Assembly: GCA_039030125.1 (NCBI GenBank)
Contig: JBCCEV010000072.1
Coordinates: forward strand, 1-20,329
Source of the DNA: JBCCEV01 sp039030125
GTDB taxonomy: Bacteria; Pseudomonadota; Gammaproteobacteria; Ga0077536
Length of the DNA stretch: 20,329 nt
Direction: 5' to 3'
A program made the position numbers and the translations under genes. Positions 1 through 8,266 of this stretch are shown piece after piece. The notes under the pieces are model-generated. The model was not told the DNA's origin. It ran no database searches and saw nothing but the letters and a program-made list of their open reading frames with translations. Position 1 is the stretch's first letter, and the number at the start of each line of letters is the position of its first letter.

Positions 1-591
1 AAGTCCTGAGAGATGTGACAGAGGAGCTTTATCATGCTGACGTCCAGTTTGATGTGGCGGATATTTGCTTGATCACGCCGTTGCTGTTGACGTTCGAAGA
101 GGCAGAGGAGTTTTATCTTGTCGTTGCTGGACTCGCTGAATGAGACGACGCGGCGGAGGAGCCGCTAGTGTTTTGATCCGCTAGCCGAATCGTTAGCACT
201 AGGCCATTGCGAGCGGGAAGTCGTGTGATGAACGAAGGAATTGGTTGACGACTTGACGACAATAATTTGGAACTGAGCATGACACGAGTTCCTGGACAGA
301 CGTGGTCACCAATGTAGGATAATAAGAGTTTGTCTTCTTCACTTAATGATAAGTAATAGAAGAGTATTTGTAGGGAAATGGTACGGGATATGTACAAGAG
401 AGAAAGATGAGAAATAAGGTACTTGAATGAGTTATGTACAAGTGTAAATAATAAGAAAGGCGACGTAGAAGAATGTTGTAAGGCTGTGCATGACGCTACA
501 CGTGTGTGGACAGGGACGTTCCGTTGAAGAGCTGATATACACACTAAATTGTTTGTTTTGTCACTTCCTCTGTTTGTTTGTTTTCTTGCAG
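1..591. other. Eukaryotic flank: intron or intergenic DNA before the DNAJC11-like exon
   Basis: This stretch is AT-rich and contains no bacterial gene. Its right end is the polypyrimidine tract and AG acceptor of the next feature, so at least its last part is intron. One plus-strand frame is open from the window edge (position 3) to a TGA at 141-143, giving 46 codons. Its end, with residues such as ITPLLLTFEEAEEF, faintly resembles the C-termini of fold-type I PLP enzymes. A 46-codon open frame at a window edge is weak evidence, and no other support is visible. Between 144 and about 555 I see only AT-rich sequence without clear coding or repeat structure. Confidence 0.5.
557..591 (+). other. 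3' splice acceptor with polypyrimidine tract
   Basis: A T/C-rich run made of TTTG repeats and TTTTCTTG leads into CAG at 589-591. The protein similarity of the DNAJC11-like exon begins immediately after it. This is a standard spliceosomal acceptor and is the clearest sign that the left flank is eukaryotic. The first exon base (592) completes a codon begun in the previous exon, and the reading frame then runs ATC CTC CAC. Confidence 0.75.
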
Positions 592-1183
592 AATCCTCCA
601 CCAAAATCAGGAGTTGTCTTTACCGATTGCTATTGATGACAGTGTCTCACCGTCTTCTCTGTTCTATGCACATTTTGTACCTTTGGTTGTGGTGGGGGCA
701 CTACGATACTGCGTGGCCAAGCCCTTGATGTATTTAGTCTCCCGCGAACAGCACAAGGAGGAGGAGCGCCGTCAGCGGGCAGAAGTGGCCACGAAGCGGA
801 ACGAAGCTGCCATGTTTGTCCGCTTGATGCGAGCCACCTATGACAACTCTGTAGCTGCTGAGCAGGCCAGGAAAGGCCTGGTTGTGCTGGACGCCTGGTA
901 TGGGGCGCTGGTGTCTCATCGTCGACCTGGATCCAGCCCTGATGATAGTAGTAGTCAGCCACAAGTAGCGGATGTCAAAGTAGCCACACAGTGTCTGGTG
1001 AAGGATTCGAAACTGATTCTGAGTGCAGAGTCCAAGGCATCTCTGCCGGGATTCTTCGATCCGGTGCCCTCACAACACAAGAGCTTCCGGGTGCGCTATG
1101 AATTCCGAGGTCTGCTGCATGAAGTGACAGTTGATGATACCGAGCCTCTTCAGGCACCCAAGAGAGCGCATCTCATTCGTTGA
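592..1183 (+). CDS. DNAJC11: DNAJC11-like mitochondrial J-protein, terminal exon (C-terminal part)
   Basis: The exon encodes about 197 C-terminal residues and ends in TGA at 1181-1183. The translation matches what I recall of animal DNAJC11 along its length: LPIAIDDSVSPSSLFY against the human region around FPIHLTDQLLPSAVFY, then a charged heptad-like helix (EEERRQRAEVATKRNEAA), GLVVLDAWYGALV, and the strongly conserved blocks CLVKDSKLIL, KASLPGFFDP and FRGLLHEV, up to PKRAHLIR at the stop. DNAJC11 is an outer-mitochondrial-membrane J-protein associated with the MICOS/MIB complexes. This part is the DUF3395-type C-terminal domain; the J domain and beta-barrel-like middle lie in exons outside the window. 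There is an insert relative to human around the serine-rich SSPDDSSSQPQ. The host lineage cannot be told from this exon alone. Confidence 0.85.
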
Positions 1184-1460
1184 GGCCCTAGACATCTGCC
1201 TTCTGCTTATGGAGGTCTTGGACTTAGACATTCTAGCCTTGTACTCAACACCCTGGCTTCTTCTGCCGTTGTGTTTGCTGAGAATTATTCATGCCTTGCA
1301 GGATTCACTTTGTCACAAGCTGTTTTATTTTCAGCCATTCAGTAAACTGCAGGCGGGTACCTGCTCTATGGCCTATGGCTTTTCCTAACATGATTCTAGT
1401 GCTGCCTTTATATTATTTGTTCTCTCCCAGGGAGCTCGCTTTGAGTTAGTTAGATTGTGC

Positions 1461-1473
1461 TGTGTGTGTGTGT
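1461..1473. repeat. Short TG microsatellite
   Basis: About six and a half TG units lie in the presumed 3' flank of the DNAJC11-like gene. Simple repeats like this are common in animal non-coding DNA and have no counterpart in the bacterial part of the window. Confidence 0.7.
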
Positions 1474-1780
1474 CGTCTTTTGGAGTTTTTCTCTCTCTCT
1501 GGACTCTGCTGCGCATAGTCTTGAGCACCTTCAGGAAAGAACGCTGACTTACAAACTTGCTCCTATCATCATTTTATTACTGTAGTAACTTTTCATTATC
1601 TTAGGCAATAGTCAAGACTGAAGGCTGCTGTGATCAAGCAGTACAATGAGACACCCCCCGTTAGGTACCTATGCTTCTGGTGAATCGTTGAAAAAAATGA
1701 AATGAAAAACGTCTGTTGTCCATGTCGGTTCTGGAGTCTACCCTTGCCAGGGCTTGGCTGCAGGAAATGATGTCACCTGG

Positions 1781-1804
1781 CTCTCTCTCTCTCCTCTCTC
1801 TCTT
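1781..1804. repeat. CT microsatellite abutting the left junction
   Basis: A CT run interrupted once (CTCTCTCTCTCTCCTCTCTC and a little more) ends within a few bases of where acyl-CoA synthetase similarity begins. Read on the minus strand it would code for RERGERES, which has no place in the enzyme. Low-complexity DNA at a cross-kingdom join is a plausible cause or site of misassembly. Confidence 0.75.
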
Positions 1805-1808
1805 GTCT
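1800..1808. other. Left chimeric junction (eukaryotic / bacterial)
   Basis: On the minus strand the acyl-CoA synthetase matches its family up to the YGMTET motif (last codon at 1806-1804). It then changes abruptly to CT-repeat translation and a stop at 1738. Left of this point the DNA is AT-richer with microsatellites and a spliced animal gene. Right of it the DNA is GC-rich with back-to-back bacterial genes. The breakpoint is placed within a few bases; its nature (assembly, cloning or real insertion) is not visible. Confidence 0.8.
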
Positions 1809-2874
1809 CCGTCATGCCGTACGCGATAGTGACATCGCTCATGTTCATTTCCTTTTGAACGCGCTTCATAACCTCAACAGGGCATGGCGCGCCCGCCATG
1901 ATCCCGGTGCGCAGGCTTGAGAGGTTACGATTGGCAAACTCTGGGTGTTCCAGCTCGGCAATAAACATGGTGGGCACACCGTGGAGGGCTGTGCATTTCT
2001 CCGCTTCGATGGCGTCGAGCACGCTGCCGGGCTCGAAGGCTTCATCGGGAAACACCATGGTGGCGCCGTGTGTTGTGCAGGTAAGAACGCCCATCACCAT
2101 GCCAAAGCAATGATAGAGAGGAACGGGTATGCACAGACGGTCTGCCTCTGTGAATCGCATCGCTTGGCCTGTGAAATAACCGTTGTTCACCACGTTGTGG
2201 TGGGTCAGGGTTGCGCCCTTGGGCATGCCGGTGGTACCGCTCGTGAACTGGATGTTAATCGCATCGTCCGGATCGAGTGTGGATTCACTCGCCTTCACAA
2301 CGTCAATGGCGCCAGCATCCCCGGCGCCAGCAACCGCGTCGAAGCTATAAAATCCGGGTGCGGGGTCAGCGGTGATACAAACGACGTGCTTTAAATGCGG
2401 GAGTTTCGCGGCCTTCAATTCGCCTGGCTTGGCGGCGTCAATTTCGGGCGCCAGGTCCCGGATCATTTGCACGTAGTCGCTCGATTTAAAGCGATCGGCA
2501 ATGACGATTGCTTCGCACTGCACTTGATTGAGCGCGTATTCAAGCTCTGCGAGTCGATAGGCGGGATTGATATTGACCAATACCAGGCCGAGTTTGGCTG
2601 TAGCGAATTGGGTGAGGACCCATTCGAGATTGTTGGGCGACCAGATACCGATCCGCGCCCCGCGCTCGAGGCCGAGAGTGCTAAAGCCGGCTGCAACTTC
2701 ATCAACCCGCGCCTTAAGCGCGGCGTAGCTCAACCGCACGTTCTGATGCCTGACCACCACAGCGTCACGATCGCCCCATTGCGCGGCGGCGCTATCAAGT
2801 GCTTGACCGATCGTTTGAAACAGCAACGGCACTGAGCTGGTGCCGCTAACGTAACTTACTGTCGTCTCACTCAT
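1804..2874 (-). pseudogene. Acyl-CoA synthetase (AMP-binding, ACSF2-like), truncated by the junction
   Basis: This is an ANL-superfamily adenylating enzyme that would activate a fatty or related carboxylic acid to its CoA thioester in the cytoplasm. About 357 residues remain. Visible are the N-terminal substrate region, the P-loop-like A3 motif FTSGTTGMPKG near residues 210-219, the VPLYHCFGMVMG block, GVPTMF, and the A5 motif YGMTET at 352-357, where bacterial sequence stops. The rest of the adenylation domain and the C-terminal lid (about 190 residues) are missing because of the join, so the native gene was probably intact. The start is the ATG at 2874, giving MSETTVSY, because a GAGGGG ribosome site precedes it; a longer in-frame extension upstream runs into the preceding gene. 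It is last in the minus-strand run after the thiamine-binding gene (10-base gap). The substrate is not determinable. Confidence 0.85.
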
Positions 2875-2880
2875 CACGTT

Positions 2881-2886
2881 CCCCTC
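2881..2886 (-). promoter_or_regulatory. Ribosome binding site deciding the acyl-CoA synthetase start
   Basis: GAGGGG on the minus strand lies six bases before the ATG at 2874. It selects this start over upstream in-frame codons that would add 42 residues overlapping the thiamine-binding gene. Confidence 0.65.
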
Positions 2887-3190
2887 AATTCGATGCCAGC
2901 TTGTCTTCGACGCTTTTAATCTTATCTTCCATGCTCTGCTCTCGATCGGTGCGGGTCCCCACCTTAATGCTGGTGTGAATTCGCGGCGCGCCCATCGCAT
3001 GGACTTGGGCGTGGCAGGCCTTCACGGCGTCGAAAACCTCGTCCCAGTCGCCTTCGATTGTTGTGCCGTAAGCATGCAGGCTGGTCTTCAGACCCGCATC
3101 AAGCAAAATCCGCTCACAAGCAGCGATGTATTGGGAAACCGAAACACCGACCCCCATAGGGACCAGGCAAAGATCCACCATAACCTTCAC
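2885..3190 (-). CDS. MTH1187/YkoF-type thiamine-binding protein
   Basis: A 101-residue protein of the MTH1187 family (Thiamine_BP, formerly DUF77), a small ferredoxin-like fold. Family features are the opening strand VDLCLVPMGVGVSVSQYIA, the LHAYGTTIEGDWDEVF block and the late IHTSIKVGTRTD strand. Members bind thiamine or its hydroxymethylpyrimidine part in the cytoplasm; a precise physiological role is not established. The start is a GTG at 3190, giving MKVMVD, two bases after the asnS stop, with GGAG in the asnS tail about eight bases upstream. An ATG at 3181 is the alternative. It is almost certainly co-translated with asnS. No thiamine biosynthesis or transport gene is nearby, so context adds little about its job. 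Confidence 0.85.
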   Translation of the reverse strand: MKVMVDLCLVPMGVGVSVSQYIAACERILLDAGLKTSLHAYGTTIEGDWDEVFDAVKACHAQVHAMGAPRIHTSIKVGTRTDREQSMEDKIKSVEDKLASN

Positions 3191-3192
3191 AG

Positions 3193-4572
3193 CTAAAACT
3201 CCAAACTTTTTGGCGTGCGCGGGAACGGAATCACATCGCGAATGTTACTCACGCCAGTGGCGAACATCAGAAACCGTTCGAATCCTAAGCCAAACCCCGC
3301 ATGCGGCGCGGTGCCAAATCGTCTTGTATCTAGATACCACCAGTAGTCTTTGGGATCGAATCCCAGCGCTTCGATCCGTGTTTGTAAAGCCCCGGCGCGC
3401 TCTTCTCGTTGGCTGCCCCCGATCAGCTCGCCAATTTGCGGCACCAACAAATCCATCGCCGCAACCGTTTGGCCGTCGTCATTCTGGCGCATATAAAAAG
3501 CTTTGATTTCTTGCGGCCAGTCATAGACGAAAACCGGACACTTAAAGTGTTGCTCGGTCAAATAGCGTTCATGCTCGGACTGCAGATCGGCACCCCATTT
3601 GGGGTCGAATTCGAACGACTGCTTGGTCGCTTGCAAGATTTCGATGGCCTCGCCGTAAGGCAGGCGCACAAATTCGCTATCGACGACATTCATCAAACGC
3701 GAGGTTAGGCGTTTATCGACGAATTTTTCAAACAAGCCTAGGTCTTCGGCGCACTCTTCGCGCAAGAACCTCACCAGATGTCGCACCAGGCGCTCGGCCA
3801 GATCCATGTCGTCTTCTAAATCGGCAAACGCGATTTCGGGCTCAATCATCCAAAACTCCGCCACGTGGCGGCTGGTATTGGAGTTCTCGGAACGGAATGT
3901 GGGACCGAAGGTGTAAACCTTGCTTAACGCCAGGCAATAGGTTTCAACCGAGAGTTGTCCTGAAACCGTTAAATGGGCCTCCTTGCCGAAGAAATCATCT
4001 TCCGGTTGAACACTGATCGGGTTGGCGGGATCGCTGACCGTCACCCGAAACATCTCGCCCGCGCCTTCACAATCGGAGCCAGTAATAATGGGCGTGTGAA
4101 TGTAGTGAAAGCCTTGCCCTTGAAAGAAATCATGGATGGCCCACGACAAGCGCGAGCGGATCCGCGCGATCGCTCCATATTTGTTGGTACGGGCCCTAAG
4201 GTGGGCAATCGAGCGCAAGAACTCATCTGAGTGCCGCTTCTTTTGCAATGGAAAATCGTCTTGCGCCTCACCCAGGACTTCCACTGTGTTTGCGTGCACT
4301 TCCCATTGTTGCCCCTTGCCTGGTGATTCTTTCAGGGCGCCGCGCACCAGCACAGATGTGCCAGTATTCACATTCGCCAAGGCGTTCGCGTCGGTATCGA
4401 TAATGATTTGCAAATTTCCAAGCATGCTGCCGTCATTCAGTTCGACGAACGCAAAATCTTTGGCTTGGCGTTTCGTGCGAACCCAGCCTGCGACGACGAC
4501 GTCCTCGGCCGCATCGGTCAAAGCCAGCAGGTCCTTGATCGGGATGCGCTTGCGCAGCGTCGGCGACATCAT
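3193..4572 (-). CDS. asnS: Asparaginyl-tRNA synthetase
   Basis: A class IIb aminoacyl-tRNA synthetase that charges tRNA-Asn with asparagine; 459 residues, close to the 466 of E. coli AsnRS. The N-terminal OB-fold anticodon-binding domain is at about 15-110 (VVAGWVRTKRQAKDFAFVEL, then SMLGNLQIIID). The catalytic core has motif 2 around FRSENSNTSRHVAEFWMIEPE and motif 3 with GFGLGFERFLMF, and ends in RDVIPFPRTPKSLEF as in the family. KDYWWYLDTRRFGTAPHAGF is typical of AsnRS rather than AspRS. Two adjacent ATG codons (4572, 4569) both fit and the ribosome site is weak. The gene begins nine bases after the metH stop and ends two bases before the thiamine-binding gene, so it lies inside the same transcription unit. 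Confidence 0.97.
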   Translation of the reverse strand: MMSPTLRKRIPIKDLLALTDAAEDVVVAGWVRTKRQAKDFAFVELNDGSMLGNLQIIIDTDANALANVNTGTSVLVRGALKESPGKGQQWEVHANTVEVLGEAQDDFPLQKKRHSDEFLRSIAHLRARTNKYGAIARIRSRLSWAIHDFFQGQGFHYIHTPIITGSDCEGAGEMFRVTVSDPANPISVQPEDDFFGKEAHLTVSGQLSVETYCLALSKVYTFGPTFRSENSNTSRHVAEFWMIEPEIAFADLEDDMDLAERLVRHLVRFLREECAEDLGLFEKFVDKRLTSRLMNVVDSEFVRLPYGEAIEILQATKQSFEFDPKWGADLQSEHERYLTEQHFKCPVFVYDWPQEIKAFYMRQNDDGQTVAAMDLLVPQIGELIGGSQREERAGALQTRIEALGFDPKDYWWYLDTRRFGTAPHAGFGLGFERFLMFATGVSNIRDVIPFPRTPKSLEF

Positions 4573-4581
4573 TGCCGGGTT

Positions 4582-7500
4582 TTAATCGTCTTCTGGATCA
4601 TAGGCAAGGTTCGGCGAGAGCCAGCGTTCCGTTTCTGCGACGCTCAGTGCTTTACGCGCCGCGTAATCCTCGATTTGATCGCGCCCAATTTTGCCCAAGC
4701 CAAAATAGCGCGAGTTTGGGTGCGCAAAATACCAGCCGCTAACCGATGCGCCGGGATCCATGGCAAAGCTCTCGGTCAGCTTAATTCCGGTATTGGTTTC
4801 CACGTCCAGCAACTGCCATAAGAGATCCTTTTCCGTGTGATCTGGACACGCAGGGTAGCCCGGAGCGGGGCGGATCCCTTGATAGGCCTCGGCAATTAAA
4901 TCGTCGTTGGCGAAACTCTCCGCTTGTGCGTAGCCCCAGAATTCCTTTCTGACACGCTGATGTAACCGCTCGGCGAACGCTTCCGCCAATCGATCGGCCA
5001 AGGCTTTCGCCATGATCGATTTATAGTCGTCATGGTCGGCGTCAAAGCCAGCCACATAGTCATCAAGGCCGACTCCTGCGGTAACCGCGAAGGCCCCAAT
5101 GTAATCCGCTTTGTTCGCAGCTTGCGGGGCGAGAAAGTCCGCCAGCGCAAAGTTGGCTTGCCCCTCGGGCTTTTGTTGTTGCTGACGTAAGCTGTGCAAG
5201 GTGATCAACCGCTCACCGCCACTGTCGTAGACGAGGATATCGTCTTGCACTGAGTTGGCCGGAAACAAACCAATAATGCCGCGCGCCTGCAACCGCTCGT
5301 TTTCGATAATGTCGGCAAGCATATCTTGCGCATCTTCGTACAGTTGTCTCGCTTGCTCTCCGACAATATCGTCATCGAGGATCCGCGGGAACTTGCCCGC
5401 TAATTCCCAAGTGATAAAAAACGGTGTCCAGTCGATGTAGGCCGCGAGTTCCGAAATCGCGTAGTCAGCAAACACATGCACGCCCGGTTGTTGGGGTGTC
5501 GCCGGCCGGTAACTCGCCCAGTCCGTCTGTGCTCTGTTTTCTCGCGCGTCGTTAAGACTCAGAAGTTTCACGCCGCTCTGGCGATCTTTATGGCGATGCC
5601 GGACGGTGGCGTACTCATCCCGAACCTTGTTCATGAATCCAGAGCGAAGCTCGTCGCTAATCAGACTTGTCACCACGCCTACTGCGCGGGACGCATCCTT
5701 AACATGAACGGTGGCGCCGGCGTCATAAGACGGTTCGATTTTAACCGCGGTATGAGCGCGCGACGTTGTCGCGCCGCCGATCAGCAACGGGATCTTCATG
5801 CCCCGGCGCTGCATTTCGTTAGCCACATTCACCATTTCGTCGAGCGAGGGGGTGATCAAACCGCTGAGCCCGACGATATCCGCGTTCTCGCGTTGTGCGG
5901 TATCGAGGATATCCTGGCCGGGCACCATGACGCCCAGGTCGATGACTTTAAAGTTATTACATTGAAGAACAACGCCGACAATATTCTTGCCGATGTCGTG
6001 AACATCGCCTTTGACGGTCGCCATGACGATGGTGGCTTGCGTATCGGGGCCATCGCCCGCGGCTTTGTCCTCTTCGATGAACGGCACCAAATGCGCGACC
6101 GCCTTTTTCATTACCCGCGCGCTTTTGACCACCTGCGGCAGGAACATCTTGCCCGATCCAAACAGATCACCAACGATGTTCATGCCATCCATTAATGGCC
6201 CCTCGATCACGTCCAGTGGACGGTTAGCGGCCTGGCGAGCTTGTTCGGTATCATCGACAATATGGTCTGGGATCCCCTTAACCAGCGCATGCGCGAGGCG
6301 CTCGGCGACCGGCGCACTGCGCCACTCTAATATGGTTTCCTCAGCGTCCTCTTTACCTTGCACACCTTTAGCAAACTCGATGAGATTTTCGGTCGCCTCA
6401 CCGTGGTGGTTGAGCAGCACATCCTCAACGTGAGTTAGCAGCGCGGGCTCAATATCTTCATAAATCCCAAGCTGTCCGGCATTTACGATCGCCATGTCCA
6501 GGCCGCGTTTTACGGCGTGGTACAAGAATGCTGAATGCATGGCTTCGCGCACCGGGTTGTTGCCGCGAAAAGAGAACGAGACGTTACTCAAGCCGCCGCT
6601 CACCATTGCATAAGGCAGCTTGCTCTTAATTGCCTCAACGGCCTCGAAGAAGGCGAGGGCGTAACCGTCATGCTCGGCTATCCCGGTGGCCACGGTGAGG
6701 ATATTTGGATCGAAAATAATGTCCTCAGGCGGGAAGCCGACTTCCTGCGTGAGGATGTTGTAGGAGCGCTCGCAGATCTCAAATTTACGCGCCGCGGTAT
6801 CCGCCTGCCCCTGTTCATCAAATGCCATCACGACGACCGCCGCGCCGTAAGCACGGATAAGCCGCGCTTGCTTTTTGAACGCCTCGGGGCCTTCTTTAAG
6901 GCTGATGGAGTTGACAATGGCCTTGCCTTGCACGCACCGCAAACCGGCTTCGATAACTTCCCATTTGGATGAGTCGATCATCAAGGGAACGCAGGAGATA
7001 TCCGGCTCGGAAGCCACTAAGTTGACGAACTGCCGCATCAGCGCGACCGAATCCAGCAGTCCCTCATCCATATTGATATCAATAACCTGAGCGCCGTTTT
7101 CAATTTGTTGTTTGGCGATTGCAAGCGCGCTGTCGAGATCGTTTTCTTTGATGAGTCGCGAAAATTTTGGAGAGCCAGTCACATTGGTTCGTTCACCGAC
7201 ATTGATAAAACCGCGCTCCGGCGAGATATCGAGCGGCTCTAGACCACTGAGGCGACAATAACGAGGTGGTTTGGGAATGGCGCGCGGGGCATGGGCGCGG
7301 ACTTCGTTGGCGATCGCCTCGATATGCGCAGGCGTCGTCCCACAACATCCACCGACGATGTTGACCATGCCGCTGGCCGCGAACTCACCGAGTACGCCAG
7401 CCATGTATTCTGGCGTTTCATCATATTCGCCGAACGCGTTCGGGAGCCCGGCGTTTGGATGCGCACTGACGTGCACGTCACTCACACGCGCTAATTCCTC

Positions 7501-8265
7501 CACATAAGGCCGTAAGTCTTTGGCGCCCAGCGCGCAATTTAGACCGATTGCCAACGGCTCGGCGTGCCGCACCGAATTCCAAAACGCCGTGGTGGTTTGT
7601 CCGGTTAGTGTGCGGCCGCTCTTATCGGTGATCGTGCCGGAAATCATTAACGGTAATTCGATATCGCGCTCCTCGAACACCCGCTTAACGGCGAATATCG
7701 CGGCCTTTGCATTCAGCGTGTCGAAGACCGTTTCAATCATGACGATATCGACTCCACCGTCAATCAATCCGTGCGTGGCTTCGGCGTAGGACGCATCGAG
7801 CGTTTCAAAATCGATGTTGCGAAATCCGGGATCGTTGACGTCCGGTGACACCGAAGCGGTACGATTGGTGGGTCCCAATACGCCCACAACAAAGCGTGGG
7901 CCGCGGCCTCCCTCGTCAATAAATTCTTCAATCGCCTCGCGTGCCAGTATCGCAGCCGCTCGGTTTAGCTCACGGGCGAGATGCTCTAAGCCATAGTCGG
8001 CTTGAGAAATGCTCGTCGCATTGAACGAGTTGGTTTCGATGAGGTCAGCGCCCGCGCGCATGAAGGTTTTATGGATGTCTTTAATCAAAGCGGGGCGGGT
8101 GAAACACAGGAGATCGTTATTACCTTTTAGATCCTGGTCGTGCTCAATGAATCGCTCGCCGCGATAGTCGGCTTCCTCAAGTTTCGCGTCCTGAATGGAG
8201 GTGCCCATTGCGCCATCGAGAAAGACGATGCGCTCATCAAGCAGGTTTCGCAGCACTTCGTTCAA
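4582..8265 (-). CDS. metH: Cobalamin-dependent methionine synthase
   Basis: Transfers a methyl group from 5-methyltetrahydrofolate to homocysteine through cob(I)alamin; cytoplasmic, last step of methionine synthesis. All four modules are present. The homocysteine domain has zinc cysteines C244 (GLNCALG) and C307/C308 (GGCCGTTPAHI). The folate domain begins near ERTNVTGSPKFSRLI. The B12 domain has DVHDIGKN with cobalt-ligand His756 and later GGATTSRAHTAVKI. The reactivation domain has RPAPGYPACPDHTEKDL. I place the start at TTG 8265 (LNEVLR), one base after the lptF stop, because GGAGG lies six bases upstream. This gives 1227 residues, the E. coli length, with metal ligands shifted by only three positions. 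A GTG at 8316 would add 17 unconserved residues overlapping lptF. No B12 riboswitch can precede it, since it abuts lptF. Confidence 0.97.
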   Translation of the reverse strand: MNEVLRNLLDERIVFLDGAMGTSIQDAKLEEADYRGERFIEHDQDLKGNNDLLCFTRPALIKDIHKTFMRAGADLIETNSFNATSISQADYGLEHLARELNRAAAILAREAIEEFIDEGGRGPRFVVGVLGPTNRTASVSPDVNDPGFRNIDFETLDASYAEATHGLIDGGVDIVMIETVFDTLNAKAAIFAVKRVFEERDIELPLMISGTITDKSGRTLTGQTTTAFWNSVRHAEPLAIGLNCALGAKDLRPYVEELARVSDVHVSAHPNAGLPNAFGEYDETPEYMAGVLGEFAASGMVNIVGGCCGTTPAHIEAIANEVRAHAPRAIPKPPRYCRLSGLEPLDISPERGFINVGERTNVTGSPKFSRLIKENDLDSALAIAKQQIENGAQVIDINMDEGLLDSVALMRQFVNLVASEPDISCVPLMIDSSKWEVIEAGLRCVQGKAIVNSISLKEGPEAFKKQARLIRAYGAAVVVMAFDEQGQADTAARKFEICERSYNILTQEVGFPPEDIIFDPNILTVATGIAEHDGYALAFFEAVEAIKSKLPYAMVSGGLSNVSFSFRGNNPVREAMHSAFLYHAVKRGLDMAIVNAGQLGIYEDIEPALLTHVEDVLLNHHGEATENLIEFAKGVQGKEDAEETILEWRSAPVAERLAHALVKGIPDHIVDDTEQARQAANRPLDVIEGPLMDGMNIVGDLFGSGKMFLPQVVKSARVMKKAVAHLVPFIEEDKAAGDGPDTQATIVMATVKGDVHDIGKNIVGVVLQCNNFKVIDLGVMVPGQDILDTAQRENADIVGLSGLITPSLDEMVNVANEMQRRGMKIPLLIGGATTSRAHTAVKIEPSYDAGATVHVKDASRAVGVVTSLISDELRSGFMNKVRDEYATVRHRHKDRQSGVKLLSLNDARENRAQTDWASYRPATPQQPGVHVFADYAISELAAYIDWTPFFITWELAGKFPRILDDDIVGEQARQLYEDAQDMLADIIENERLQARGIIGLFPANSVQDDILVYDSGGERLITLHSLRQQQQKPEGQANFALADFLAPQAANKADYIGAFAVTAGVGLDDYVAGFDADHDDYKSIMAKALADRLAEAFAERLHQRVRKEFWGYAQAESFANDDLIAEAYQGIRPAPGYPACPDHTEKDLLWQLLDVETNTGIKLTESFAMDPGASVSGWYFAHPNSRYFGLGKIGRDQIEDYAARKALSVAETERWLSPNLAYDPEDD

Positions 8266-8266
8266 T

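Larger units (their letters stand above)
1184..1804. other. 3'UTR and flanking eukaryotic DNA, ends at the chimeric junction
   Basis: The stretch after the DNAJC11-like stop codon has no bacterial-type gene. It is T-rich, with a short TG repeat and a CT repeat at its right end. I see no AATAAA or ATTAAA polyadenylation hexamer. A short plus-strand frame starts at an ATG at 1722 (MSVLESTLARAWLQEMMSPG) but soon runs into the CT repeat and the junction. It could be the first exon of a neighbouring gene or chance, and I do not call it. Confidence 0.55.

Noticed and set aside
113..604. A 163-codon minus-strand open frame in the left flank
   Set aside because: It is low in conserved-looking composition, rich in Ser/Leu runs, and crosses the splice acceptor of the DNAJC11-like exon on the other strand; chance open frame.
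1722..1804. Short plus-strand start MSVLESTLARAWLQEMMSPG before the junction
   Set aside because: It could be a first exon of a neighbouring gene, but it is only about 20 codons before the CT repeat, with no recognisable family.
5476..6195. A 239-codon plus-strand frame opposite metH
   Set aside because: It lies wholly antisense to the conserved B12 domain of metH in GC-rich DNA; a shadow of the real gene.
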